Source: Lachnospiraceae bacterium UBA7093
GTDB lineage: Bacteria > Bacillota > Clostridia > Lachnospirales > Lachnospiraceae
Assembly: GCA_002492465.1 (NCBI GenBank)
Contig: DKYT01000052.1
Span: 1-49,625, forward strand
Direction of reading: 5' to 3'
Length of the DNA: 49,625 nucleotides
Shown here one piece after another: positions 1 through 6,484 of this stretch (the first letter of the stretch is position 1; every line of letters begins with the position of its first letter). A program made the translations under genes and the position numbers. The notes under the pieces were generated by a model. It was given only the letters and a program-made list of their open reading frames with translations. It made no database searches and had not been told where the DNA came from.

Positions 1-39
1 AGCTTAACTTAATGACATTACCATTCTTGGTTATCAATG

Positions 40-296
40 GATGATGTGGAACTTTTAAGAAGTGCAGGTCTTCGAAAAAAGCGGCGGAGAGCCTGGCGGA
101 AGCGGCAGGGGCAGATCTGTATGAGATCAGCCCCCCAAGTATCATATACGACGGCGGATTTAAACTGGATGGATAAGAAGAGCCGCAGCAGTGTGGAGAT
201 GAACGATCCGGCATCCCGGCCGGTGCTTGCGGATATGTCCGCAGGCATTGAGGGATATGATGTGATCTTTGTTGGATATCCGAATTGGCTTACCAC
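40..296 (+). pseudogene. Flavodoxin gene, N-terminal part (decayed)
   Basis: Pieces of a flavodoxin can be read in changing frames: SAGLRK, then KKAAESLAEAAGADLYEIS, then ADLNWMDKKSRSSVEMNDP and GYDVIFVGYPNW, which matches the family pattern leading into the GYPxWW loop. Two one-base shifts break it, both at homopolymers: the A-run near 79-84 and the C-run near 140-145. The reading stops at GYPNW around 296, and the matching remainder lies at 2636-2760 beyond an unrelated cassette. A flavodoxin would carry FMN-dependent low-potential electrons, but this copy cannot be functional. The protein start lies at or before the window edge and is not clear. Confidence 0.7.
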
Positions 297-309
297 AATT
301 TGATATAGT

Positions 310-333
310 GCACCCAAGCGTGAGTTTGGGTGC
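310..333. repeat. Perfect 8-bp hairpin
   Basis: GCACCCAA at 310-317 pairs exactly with TTGGGTGC at 326-333 around an 8-base loop. There is no T-run after it on either strand, so it is not an obvious terminator. It lies just inside the left edge of the cassette that interrupts the flavodoxin gene, so it may be part of an element end, but no transposase is present. The rest of 334-446 shows nothing recognisable. Confidence 0.5.
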
Positions 334-446
334 AAAGTTTAACGATAGGAATTCCAAGCATTTTACCATTTGTGAGGAAAACAATTTTTTGAAAAGCAGT
401 TGATTTTAGACACGAAAAATGCAGTACCAGTTTTTTTGAGAAATAC

Positions 447-475
447 TTGACAAGAATAATATGATTTGCCATACT
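447..475 (+). promoter_or_regulatory. Promoter of the tetR-family gene
   Basis: TTGACA at 447-452, a 17-base spacer, and CATACT at 470-475 (4 of 6 matches to TATAAT). The palindromic operator begins at the last base of the -10 box, the expected layout for autorepression. Confidence 0.65.
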
Positions 476-487
476 GAACATAGTTCA
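475..487. promoter_or_regulatory. Palindromic operator TGAAC-ATA-GTTCA
   Basis: A perfect 5-3-5 inverted repeat overlaps the -10 box and the likely transcription start of the TetR gene. The same half-sites recur at 1098-1110 in front of the next transcription unit. This is inferred to be the binding site of the TetR protein encoded between them. Confidence 0.65.
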
Positions 488-502
488 TATTGAGGTGATT
501 GT

Positions 503-1060
503 ATGAATACAGTTGTGACATCGAAAGAAGATATTTTGAAAACCAGCCGGAAACTGATTCAGCAGCAGGGATGGTCTGCGATCAATATTCGTTCTGTTGC
601 TACGGAATGCGGAGTATCAGTGGGGTCCATTTACAATTATTTTGATTCAAAAGCTGCATTGGTATGTGCCACAGTAGAAAGCGTCTGGTGTGAGATTTTT
701 CATCGTCCGGAGGACAGTGATGTGTTTCAGGACACTATGGCCTGTATTACATGGATATATGGGCGGATGGAATATGGATGCAGACAGTATCCTGGGTTTT
801 TTACACTGCACTCTTTGGGCTTTATGCAGGAGGATAAATCCGATGGGAAGCGGAGAATGCAGCAGACTTGGCAGCATATTCTGAATGGTCTGTGTTTCGT
901 TTTAAAGCAGGATGGCAGAATCAGAGCTGATGCGTTTACGGAGCAGTTCACAGTGGAAAGATTTGCAGATGTTTTATTTTCTCTGATGCTGTCTGCTTTA
1001 CTGCGTCAGGACTATGATCCTTCCGCTATACTGGAGATTGTCCGCAGAACCATTTATTAA
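503..1060 (+). CDS. TetR/AcrR family transcriptional regulator
   Basis: A 185-residue protein of normal TetR size. The N-terminal helix-turn-helix spans about residues 10-55 and carries the family pattern NIRSVATECGVSVGSIYNYF followed by DSKAALV. The C-terminal two thirds is a helical ligand-binding domain with no recognisable ligand class. The start at 503 has GAGGTG five bases upstream. It probably represses itself and the downstream membrane genes, because TGAAC-N3-GTTCA palindromes sit at both promoters. The gene lies in the cassette that interrupts the flavodoxin gene, so it probably arrived as a unit with its target genes. Family assignment is firm; targets are inferred from operator placement. 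Confidence 0.9.
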   Translation: MNTVVTSKEDILKTSRKLIQQQGWSAINIRSVATECGVSVGSIYNYFDSKAALVCATVESVWCEIFHRPEDSDVFQDTMACITWIYGRMEYGCRQYPGFFTLHSLGFMQEDKSDGKRRMQQTWQHILNGLCFVLKQDGRIRADAFTEQFTVERFADVLFSLMLSALLRQDYDPSAILEIVRRTIY

Positions 1061-1062
1061 AA

Positions 1063-1086
1063 TTCCACTGAATGGTGGTATTTTTT
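1063..1086 (+). terminator. Weak intrinsic terminator after tetR
   Basis: CCAC (1065-1068) pairs with GTGG (1075-1078), and six T follow at 1081-1086. The stem is short, so termination is probably partial. Confidence 0.4.
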
Positions 1087-1090
1087 ATCC

Positions 1091-1110
1091 TATAAATTGA
1101 ACAATGTTCA
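1091..1110 (+). promoter_or_regulatory. Second TGAAC-N3-GTTCA operator with -10 box
   Basis: TGAAC-AAT-GTTCA at 1098-1110 is a perfect 5-3-5 palindrome with the same half-sites as 475-487. It starts two bases after a TATAAA (1091-1096) that could serve as the -10 element; the -35 region is weak. It is followed by GGAGGAGG and the ATG at 1127. This is the likely regulated promoter of the membrane-protein genes to its right. Confidence 0.6.
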
Positions 1111-1126
1111 TTGGAGGAGGCTGGTT

Positions 1127-1361
1127 ATGAAAGTAAAACGAAATACCCTGTTACTATTCGTCTGCCTGGTGTGGAGCGTAACGGGGTTTAATATTTTTCG
1201 CATTGGTTTGGAGGCATATCCGATCCATCTTACTAGCAGTTTTTTATACCGACCTGAGTACATCGCTTCTGGTGGCTGGATTGTTGTTTGGATGTAACTA
1301 TGGCAGTGCGATTTTCACCGCCGCCACAGTTCAAAATAAAATAGAACATAAAGGAGAATAA
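1127..1361 (+). pseudogene. Small membrane protein gene, internally deleted
   Basis: From the ATG at 1127 (GGAGGAGG upstream) a hydrophobic start MKVKRNTLLLFVCLVWSVTG can be read. The frame runs into a low-quality tail and stops at 1297. In the +1 frame the coherent stretch FYTDLSTSLLVAGLLFGCNY continues to a stop at 1361, just before the next gene. The two parts look like the first and last membrane helices of one longer small membrane protein, joined by an internal deletion that broke the frame. I do not know a function. It could instead be a real 56-residue peptide, but the in-phase hydrophobic tail argues against that. Confidence 0.5.
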
Positions 1362-1364
1362 ACT

Positions 1365-2042
1365 ATGCAAGCAATTGTAGAAACTCTGTTTGATGCTGTC
1401 TATCTGATTTCTGTCATTACCATCGGAGTCTTGATGATCCGGGGCAGCAAAGGAGACCGTCAATTTCGCCTGTTTGGATGGATGGCTGTAGTGTTGGGGG
1501 CTGGGGACTCATTTCATCTGGTTCCCCGTGCGATTGCCCTGTGTACCACAGGTCTGGAGAATTACACCGTTCCGTTGGGCATTGGAAAGTGGATAACCTC
1601 TGTCACGATGACAGTTTTCTATGTGCTGCTCTATTATGTCTGGCGGCAACGGTATAAGATTGATGACCAGGGGAGCCTTACCGCAGTGGTATATGGTCTG
1701 GCTGGTGTGAGGATTGTGCTATGCATGATGCCCCAGAACCAGTGGCTTAGTGCGGAAGCCTCCCTCTCTTGGGGCATCTACCGCAACATCCCCTTCGCCT
1801 TGCTGGGGCTTCTGGTGATTGTACTGTTCTATCGCAGTGCAAAGAATTACGAGGATAAAGTGTTCCGCTGGATGTGGCTGACCATCGTGCTGAGCTTCGG
1901 ATTTTACATCCCGGTGGTGCTGTGGGCGGACACCGTTCCCATGATTGGGATGCTGATGATTCCCAAGACTTGTGCCTATGTGTGGACGGTACTCATCGGA
2001 TACTTCGCTATGAAACAGGAATGTAAGGAGGAAGGATTATGA
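1365..2042 (+). CDS. Conserved seven-helix membrane protein of unknown function
   Basis: A 225-residue, strongly hydrophobic protein with about seven membrane segments, starting near residues 5-25 and ending near 195-218, followed by a short charged tail KQECKEEGL. The start has AAAGGAG upstream. I see no catalytic or transport motif and do not recognise the family. Its stop overlaps the start of the next gene by four bases (ATGA), so the two are probably translated together. Both lie downstream of the second TetR palindrome, so they are likely members of the TetR regulon. Confidence 0.75.
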   Translation: MQAIVETLFDAVYLISVITIGVLMIRGSKGDRQFRLFGWMAVVLGAGDSFHLVPRAIALCTTGLENYTVPLGIGKWITSVTMTVFYVLLYYVWRQRYKIDDQGSLTAVVYGLAGVRIVLCMMPQNQWLSAEASLSWGIYRNIPFALLGLLVIVLFYRSAKNYEDKVFRWMWLTIVLSFGFYIPVVLWADTVPMIGMLMIPKTCAYVWTVLIGYFAMKQECKEEGL

Positions 2043-2452
2043 AAAGATATATGAATGCAGCTCTGCTATATGCTGTTCTTGCGATGATTGGTGGTGTGTT
2101 TTATCGGGAGTTTACTAAATTCAACGGTTTTACTGCCAAAACAACACTCTCAGTTGTCCATACTCATTATTTTCTGCTGGGCATGGTGTTTTTTCTGCTG
2201 TTACTCCTGTTGGAAAAGAACTTTTCTTTCACGGGTACGAAAACTGGGCGGGCACTGGTTGCCTATCATATTGGTTTGAATCTGACAGCTGTGATGTTTG
2301 TCGTGCGGGGAATGGTTCAGGTGCTGGCGCCTGCGCTTTCCGCTGGTATGAATGCAGCGATATCCGGTATCGCCGGAATTGGGCATATCTTGCTGGGTGT
2401 CAGTGTGGTGCTTCTACTAGTGCAAATCAAGCGTAGTGTATCATTATTATAG
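2039..2452 (+). CDS. DUF2871 family membrane protein
   Basis: A 137-residue protein with four predicted membrane helices. The N-terminal pattern GGVFYREFTKFNGFTAKTTL, followed by SVVHTHYFLLGM, matches my memory of the DUF2871 family. The conserved His pair in HTH could bind metal or haem, but no function is established. AAGGAGGAAGG precedes the ATG, and the start overlaps the upstream gene by four bases, so the pair is cotranscribed. Positions 2453-2635 between this gene and the flavodoxin remnant hold no readable gene. Confidence 0.75.
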   Translation: MKRYMNAALLYAVLAMIGGVFYREFTKFNGFTAKTTLSVVHTHYFLLGMVFFLLLLLLEKNFSFTGTKTGRALVAYHIGLNLTAVMFVVRGMVQVLAPALSAGMNAAISGIAGIGHILLGVSVVLLLVQIKRSVSLL

Positions 2453-2635
2453 AGCTGATTTGAAGTTGTAAAGACTAAAACTCAAAAACACTTTAAGAAA
2501 CGGAAGGCACTTAGTATCCTGCCGATGCGCCGCTTTGGAGAGCCGGCTAGACAGCTTGGAAAAAGAGCGGGAGCGGCAATTCCAATTCAAAAAACGATAG
2601 CGCCCATTTAAGAATTGTATCAATCTGGACACGCA

Positions 2636-2760
2636 ATATGGTGGTATACCGTGCCTATGCAATTCACAGTTTCCTGAATGAGTATGATTTTAAAGGAAAA
2701 ACAGTCATTCCTTTTGTAACCCATGGAACCGGAGGGCTGGCGAGTACAATTCAGAGTATG
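2636..2760 (+). pseudogene. Flavodoxin gene, C-terminal part (decayed)
   Basis: WWYTVPM can be read at about 2640-2660 in one frame and IHSFLNEYDFKGKTVIPFVT in another. Together they continue exactly where the N-terminal fragment stops (GYPNW, then WYTVP and FL-x-YDF-x-GK-VIPF). A one-base loss near 2657 separates the two readings. After THGTGGLASTIQSM the similarity stops and another gene fragment begins. This shows that the material at about 297-2635 was inserted into a single ancestral flavodoxin gene. Confidence 0.65.
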
Positions 2761-2878
2761 GCGGAGGAGGATTTTTCTTTGGTACAGAAGCCGCCTGCAG
2801 GGGACGGGAATAGCCTGTATATCAATGTGATGAACCGTCTGTCTGTGGACTGCGATTGTGACGGGAATATTCCGTATT
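2761..2878 (+). pseudogene. Fragment of a DUF362-type iron-sulphur protein
   Basis: The stretch around 2812-2868 reads LYINVMNRLSVDCDCDGN. I associate this with the central part of DUF362/4Fe-4S proteins, where INVMNxxSVDCDCDG is followed by a GILAS-type segment. The part after DGN is missing, and the piece is fused in frame to the flavodoxin remnant. It is too short to function. The assignment rests on one motif recognised from memory. Confidence 0.5.
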
Positions 2879-2906
2879 TCCGAAAGACGACTGTCTGGCA
2901 GCGTTT

Positions 2907-3104
2907 ATGATGAGCAGTATCTTGCTGAATCCCCAGCTTATTATTTACAGTGCGGCGCTGCTGGTACGGAGCTTTTACCGGAAGAAAGGGTTTTTGAACT
3001 TTAACGATTTTGATGAACTGAAAAACAGGGACAGCGTAAGCATTCACTTTGCTACACAGAAATTCCTGGCAAAACACGCACAAACACGCATAAATTATGC
3101 TTGA
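2907..3104 (+). other. Unassigned remnant reading frame
   Basis: An open stretch of about 65 codons reads MMSSILLNPQLIIYSAALLV and then FYRKKGFLNFNDFDELKNR. No ribosome site precedes it and I do not recognise a family. It can be extended upstream in frame (RKDDCLAAF), which suggests the tail of another truncated gene in this decayed zone. It is listed so that the stretch is not left blank. Confidence 0.25.
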
Positions 3105-3130
3105 TGCAGCGCCTTTTTTGTTCTTATAAT
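3101..3130 (+). promoter_or_regulatory. Promoter of the oxidoreductase operon
   Basis: TTGATG at 3101-3106, an 18-base spacer, and TATAAT at 3125-3130, with AGGAGG and the ATG at 3166 following. Confidence 0.6.
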
Positions 3131-3165
3131 GTAGCTGTACAAACAAATACAGGAGGTTTTTTATT

Positions 3166-4254
3166 ATGAAATCAAATGTAAAAAAAGAGGAGCGCTGCCT
3201 TAAGGTTGGAGTGCTTGGGTGTGGTGTTATCTGCCAGGCGGCACATTTGATTGGGTGCAGCAAAGCCAGGAACATTCATTTGCAGGCTATATGTGATGTG
3301 GCGGAAGATCTGCTGGATAAAATGGCAGCTATATATGAGCCGGATAGTATTTACACGGATTATGCCAAGATGCTTGCAGACCCGAATGTAGATGCGGTTA
3401 TTATTGGTATTGGCGATCAGTTCCATGTTCCCTGTGCGAAGCAGGCGGTAGAAGCGGGCAAGCATGTGTTTTTGGAAAAGCCAATGGGAGTTTCCATAGA
3501 AGAGTGCGAGGAACTGAAAAAAATAGCCGGAGAAAAAGGGGTCATGCTCCAGATTGGGCATATGAAACGTTACGATGAAGGGCTTCAATATGCCAAAAAG
3601 TTCAAGGAAGAAAAAATGGGGGAGGTCACTACCTACAAAGGATGGTATTGTGACAGTGTGGGGCGTTACACACTGACAGACAATGTGATGCCGATCCTCT
3701 ATTCCAGCGGGGCGATGAAAAAACCGGAGGGTAATCCGAAAGCAGTTCTGGATCGCTATTATCTGCTCGGACACGGCAGCCACCTGTTTGATACTGCGCT
3801 TTACTTTATGGGTTCCATTGACAGCATAGCGGCGCGGTATGTGCACAGGGAAAAGCTGCATTCCTGGCTGATCGACTGCAATTTCACTTCCGGTGCTATC
3901 GGTACGCTGGATCTGACGGTTGCCATTGCTCAGAAATGGCATGAAGGATGCGAAATCTATGGCACAGGAGGCACCGTCTATGCAAAGACGTTCAACCCGT
4001 GGGAGTTTCGGTCATCTGTCGTGGAATGTTATGATAAAAGATCAGATATCTCATTTACCCCGGCGGCGTATGACGGTCAGTTTTACCGAAGGGAATTGGA
4101 GGGATTTGCGGACAGTATCCTGAATCATGCGCCCTGTACCGGAGCCACTGCAGAGGACGGCATCATGGTCATGCGCGCGTTGATTGCCACTTACCAGTCC
4201 GTTCAGCAGGGTGGCAGGACAGTCAGGCTGAGCGATGTGGAAGGGGGGCTGTGA
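3166..4254 (+). CDS. Gfo/Idh/MocA family NAD(P)-dependent oxidoreductase
   Basis: A 362-residue protein of normal family length. The Rossmann nucleotide-binding segment begins at about residue 13 with VGVLGCGVICQAAHL. The family signature KHVFLEKPMGVS, with its Lys-Pro pair, lies at about residues 101-113. The C-terminal alpha/beta domain carries the substrate-side residues, including HGSHLFDTALYFMG with a candidate catalytic His. Such enzymes oxidise or epimerise sugars and inositols; the substrate here is not evident. The start has AGGAGG upstream. The next gene begins two bases after the stop and encodes a sugar epimerase-like protein, which points to a joint carbohydrate pathway. Confidence 0.9.
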   Translation: MKSNVKKEERCLKVGVLGCGVICQAAHLIGCSKARNIHLQAICDVAEDLLDKMAAIYEPDSIYTDYAKMLADPNVDAVIIGIGDQFHVPCAKQAVEAGKHVFLEKPMGVSIEECEELKKIAGEKGVMLQIGHMKRYDEGLQYAKKFKEEKMGEVTTYKGWYCDSVGRYTLTDNVMPILYSSGAMKKPEGNPKAVLDRYYLLGHGSHLFDTALYFMGSIDSIAARYVHREKLHSWLIDCNFTSGAIGTLDLTVAIAQKWHEGCEIYGTGGTVYAKTFNPWEFRSSVVECYDKRSDISFTPAAYDGQFYRRELEGFADSILNHAPCTGATAEDGIMVMRALIATYQSVQQGGRTVRLSDVEGGL

Positions 4255-4255
4255 C

Positions 4256-5080
4256 ATGGAGATCGGCGTATTTTCCAAAACCTATGAAACCAGTGATCTG
4301 CGGGACACCTATCGTCGCATGACCGGACAGGGGATTTATCATACGCAGTTTAACCTTGCCAATGCGGGGCTGGCTACTTTGCCGGAGAATATCCGGGATG
4401 AGGATATCGAACATATCAGGAAATTGACAGAGGAATTCGGGATTACGATTGATGCCATTACCGGAACCTTTAATATGATCGATCCGGATGAAGAAGCCCG
4501 CAGAAAGGGGTGCGGTCAGCTTGCCGTTCAGTGCAGGATTGCAAGAGAACTGAACATTCCTGTGGTAACACTCTGCACCGGCTCGAAGAATCCCGAAAGT
4601 AAATGGAAATGGCATGACGATAACCTGAAACGTTCTTCCTGGGATGACCTGATGCGATCCACGGAGGCAGTCCTAAAGTATGCAGAGGACAATCATGTAT
4701 ATCTGGGCGTAGAAACTGAGGCGAGCAACATCGTAAATACGCCTGCCCGTGCAAGAAAGTATCTTGATACGGTGGGCAGCCCCTGGCTTAAGATTATTAT
4801 GGATGGGGCAAACCTGTTCCGCCCCCGGCAGGTACCGGATATGAAAAATGTGCTGTCCGAGGCATTTGATCTGTTGGGCGGTGATATTGTTCTGGCTCAT
4901 GCCAAGGATTTTTCTTTAGATGGCACACTCTCTTTTGTTGCTGTCGGACAGGGGATACTGGATTTCCCCTATTATATTGGGTTGTTGAAAAAAAGCGGAT
5001 ATGACGGGGCGCTTATTATGCACGGGCTGTCTGAACAACAGGTGCCGGAGAGCATGAGGTTTTTGGAGGGAATGCTTTAA
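4256..5080 (+). CDS. Sugar phosphate isomerase/epimerase (TIM barrel)
   Basis: A 274-residue protein of the AP-endonuclease-2/xylose-isomerase-like barrel family. The N-terminus MEIGVFSKTYE matches the usual first strand. Metal-ligand positions expected in the family are visible: Glu in YLGVETEASNI, Asp in LKIIMDGANLF, His in IVLAHAKDFSLDG, and a late His in ALIMHGLSEQQ. I chose the ATG at 4256, next to the upstream stop and after GGAAGGGGGG, over an in-frame ATG at 4235 that would overlap the oxidoreductase. It sits between a Gfo/Idh/MocA enzyme and an alpha/beta hydrolase and probably acts in the same pathway. The substrate is unknown. Confidence 0.88.
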   Translation: MEIGVFSKTYETSDLRDTYRRMTGQGIYHTQFNLANAGLATLPENIRDEDIEHIRKLTEEFGITIDAITGTFNMIDPDEEARRKGCGQLAVQCRIARELNIPVVTLCTGSKNPESKWKWHDDNLKRSSWDDLMRSTEAVLKYAEDNHVYLGVETEASNIVNTPARARKYLDTVGSPWLKIIMDGANLFRPRQVPDMKNVLSEAFDLLGGDIVLAHAKDFSLDGTLSFVAVGQGILDFPYYIGLLKKSGYDGALIMHGLSEQQVPESMRFLEGML

Positions 5081-5081
5081 A

Positions 5082-5858
5082 ATGGATCAGTTTGAACACA
5101 ATGGCGTGATACTGGAATATGAAGTGAGCGGAACGGGCATTCCTTTTGTGTTTCTGCATGGCATGGGAGGAAGTGTGGAACAGATCCGATCTGTTTACGA
5201 ACCGGTCCGGGGCATCCGGCTGATCAGCATGAATCAGCAGGGGCATGGGAACAGCGGTGTGGATTGGGATAGATATGATTTTGATCATCTGGGGGATGAT
5301 GTTATCGCTCTGCTGGATCATATGGGAGTTGAGAAGGCAGTTTTGGGCGGCATCTCTATGGGAGCGGCGGTCAGCCTGAATACGGCTGTTCGTTATCCGG
5401 AACGGGTGCAGCAGCTGCTTTTAATCAGAAATGCATGGACAGACCATCCCATGCCGGAGGATGTCCGGACGGCTTACCATGATTTGGGTCATGCACTACG
5501 AAATTGCAGTATAGAGGAATTTTATGATTCCAAGGGCTGGCGGATTGTAAGGGAAACGACCGAATATACCCGCCATGCGTTTACCAGTACGTTTGAAGAT
5601 TTGACGTGTCTGCGGTACTGGCAGAAATATCTGATCTTACCGGACAAAACGCCCATTCCCAACATAGATGTTTTAAAGAGGCTGACCATGCCGGTTACGA
5701 TCATTGCCTGCCGCAACGATCTATGCCATCCTTACGAATACGGCAGTTATCTTGCCGGACAAATTGCAGATGCGTCTTTTATTGAGATTCCGGATAAAGA
5801 TACGGACGGTATGGAGCATAAGCGAATGATCAATGAGGCAATCTTGAGAATGTTTTAG
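5082..5858 (+). CDS. Alpha/beta hydrolase
   Basis: A 258-residue protein of the standard alpha/beta-hydrolase fold. The oxyanion-hole motif HGMGGS lies at about residues 25-30, the nucleophile elbow GGISMGAAV at about 91-99 (Ser in G-x-S-x-G), a candidate acid in ACRNDLCHP and a late catalytic His in GMEHKRM. It is probably an esterase or lactonase; a lactone from the oxidoreductase step would fit the operon, but that is inference. It starts one base after the epimerase stop. The sequence after its stop runs straight into a DeoR fragment. Confidence 0.88.
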   Translation: MDQFEHNGVILEYEVSGTGIPFVFLHGMGGSVEQIRSVYEPVRGIRLISMNQQGHGNSGVDWDRYDFDHLGDDVIALLDHMGVEKAVLGGISMGAAVSLNTAVRYPERVQQLLLIRNAWTDHPMPEDVRTAYHDLGHALRNCSIEEFYDSKGWRIVRETTEYTRHAFTSTFEDLTCLRYWQKYLILPDKTPIPNIDVLKRLTMPVTIIACRNDLCHPYEYGSYLAGQIADASFIEIPDKDTDGMEHKRMINEAILRMF

Positions 5859-5869
5859 GGAGGGACAGG

Positions 5870-6235
5870 GTTGTTACAAACAGCTTTCCGGTGGCTAATG
5901 AACTTCGCAAACGTCCCCACATTGATGTGATTTTTCTTGGCGGAACTTACAACAAGGAATCTCAGACCACTGTTGGGGATACGGCAATCCAGCAGCTGCA
6001 GGGATTTTATTTTGACCAGTGTTTTCTGGGTGCCTATGCCGTTGATACCAAAAACGGGATTTCAGTTCCGTTCCCATATGAAGATGAGGCGGCGGTCAAG
6101 AGATATTTTGTGACAAACAGCAGTGAGGTTCATATTATGGGTGCTTGCTCAAAATTAAATAAAGTTTCTAATTATGTGGTCTGTCCGATTGAGGCTGTGA
6201 CGAAGATCCTATGTGAACATCCGGTGGACGGATGA
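5870..6235 (+). pseudogene. DeoR-type regulator, sensor domain only
   Basis: The frame reads VVTNSFPVANELRKRPHIDV, then IFLGGTYNKESQTTVGDTA and FDQCFLGAYAVD, the sugar-phosphate-binding half of DeoR/GlpR regulators. The N-terminal DNA-binding domain of about 75-100 residues is absent: the sequence joins directly to the end of the hydrolase gene. Possible starts are the GTG at 5891 or upstream non-ATG codons. A separate sensor domain without a DNA-binding part is unlikely to regulate by itself, so I read it as a truncated regulator of this operon. Positions 6236-6375 after it show nothing recognisable. Confidence 0.65.
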
Positions 6236-6375
6236 TATACAGACAAGGTATCTCAATAAGATCATATAGGGCATATGGTGGCAGATTTCTCCAATGTTTG
6301 CCGAGTAGCTTGATATTATTTAAAATGGTATCGAATAGAAAAATTTGCATATACTGTTATAACTGCAAAAACTGC

Positions 6376-6404
6376 TTGACATGAAGTTTATGGTCGAGTA
6401 AGAT
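6376..6404 (+). promoter_or_regulatory. Strong promoter of the small RNA
   Basis: TTGACA at 6376-6381, a 17-base spacer, and TAAGAT at 6399-6404 (5 of 6 matches). Transcription should begin at about 6411. Confidence 0.75.
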
Positions 6405-6410
6405 AAATGC

Positions 6411-6477
6411 AGTGACCGCGTTGCAGAAACCTGTGAGGCCTGCGACCGGGGGAGAACCTGCGGGGTCTCCTCTTTTT
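6411..6477 (+). ncRNA. Small structured RNA upstream of an Abi gene (abiF-motif-like)
   Basis: A unit of about 67 bases lies between a consensus promoter and its own terminator, with no start codon and ribosome site inside. The 5' hairpin pairs GTTGCAG (6420-6426) with CTGCGAC (6440-6446), with an inner CCT/AGG pairing. The 3' hairpin is a terminator. The AAGGAG and Abi_2 frame begin immediately after. This matches in arrangement the published abiF RNA motif (conserved RNAs upstream of Abi_2 genes) and the RNA partners reported for AbiF-type toxin-antitoxin systems related to Cas13. I judge by context and folding, not by a covariance model. Confidence 0.6.
6451..6477 (+). terminator. Intrinsic terminator of the small RNA
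   Basis: GGAGAACC (6451-6458) pairs with GGGTCTCC (6463-6470) with one A-G mismatch, followed by TCTTTTT at 6471-6477. It separates the RNA from the Abi gene, so the protein would depend on read-through or on another promoter. Confidence 0.65.
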
Positions 6478-6484
6478 ACTTTAA

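Noticed and set aside
297..2635. Insertion sequence or transposon
   Set aside because: No transposase or recombinase is readable and no convincing terminal inverted repeats were found, so I describe it only as an inserted cassette.
4235..4255. Upstream start of the epimerase gene
   Set aside because: It would overlap the oxidoreductase by 20 bases and add residues outside the family start; the ATG at 4256 has the ribosome site and matches the first barrel strand.
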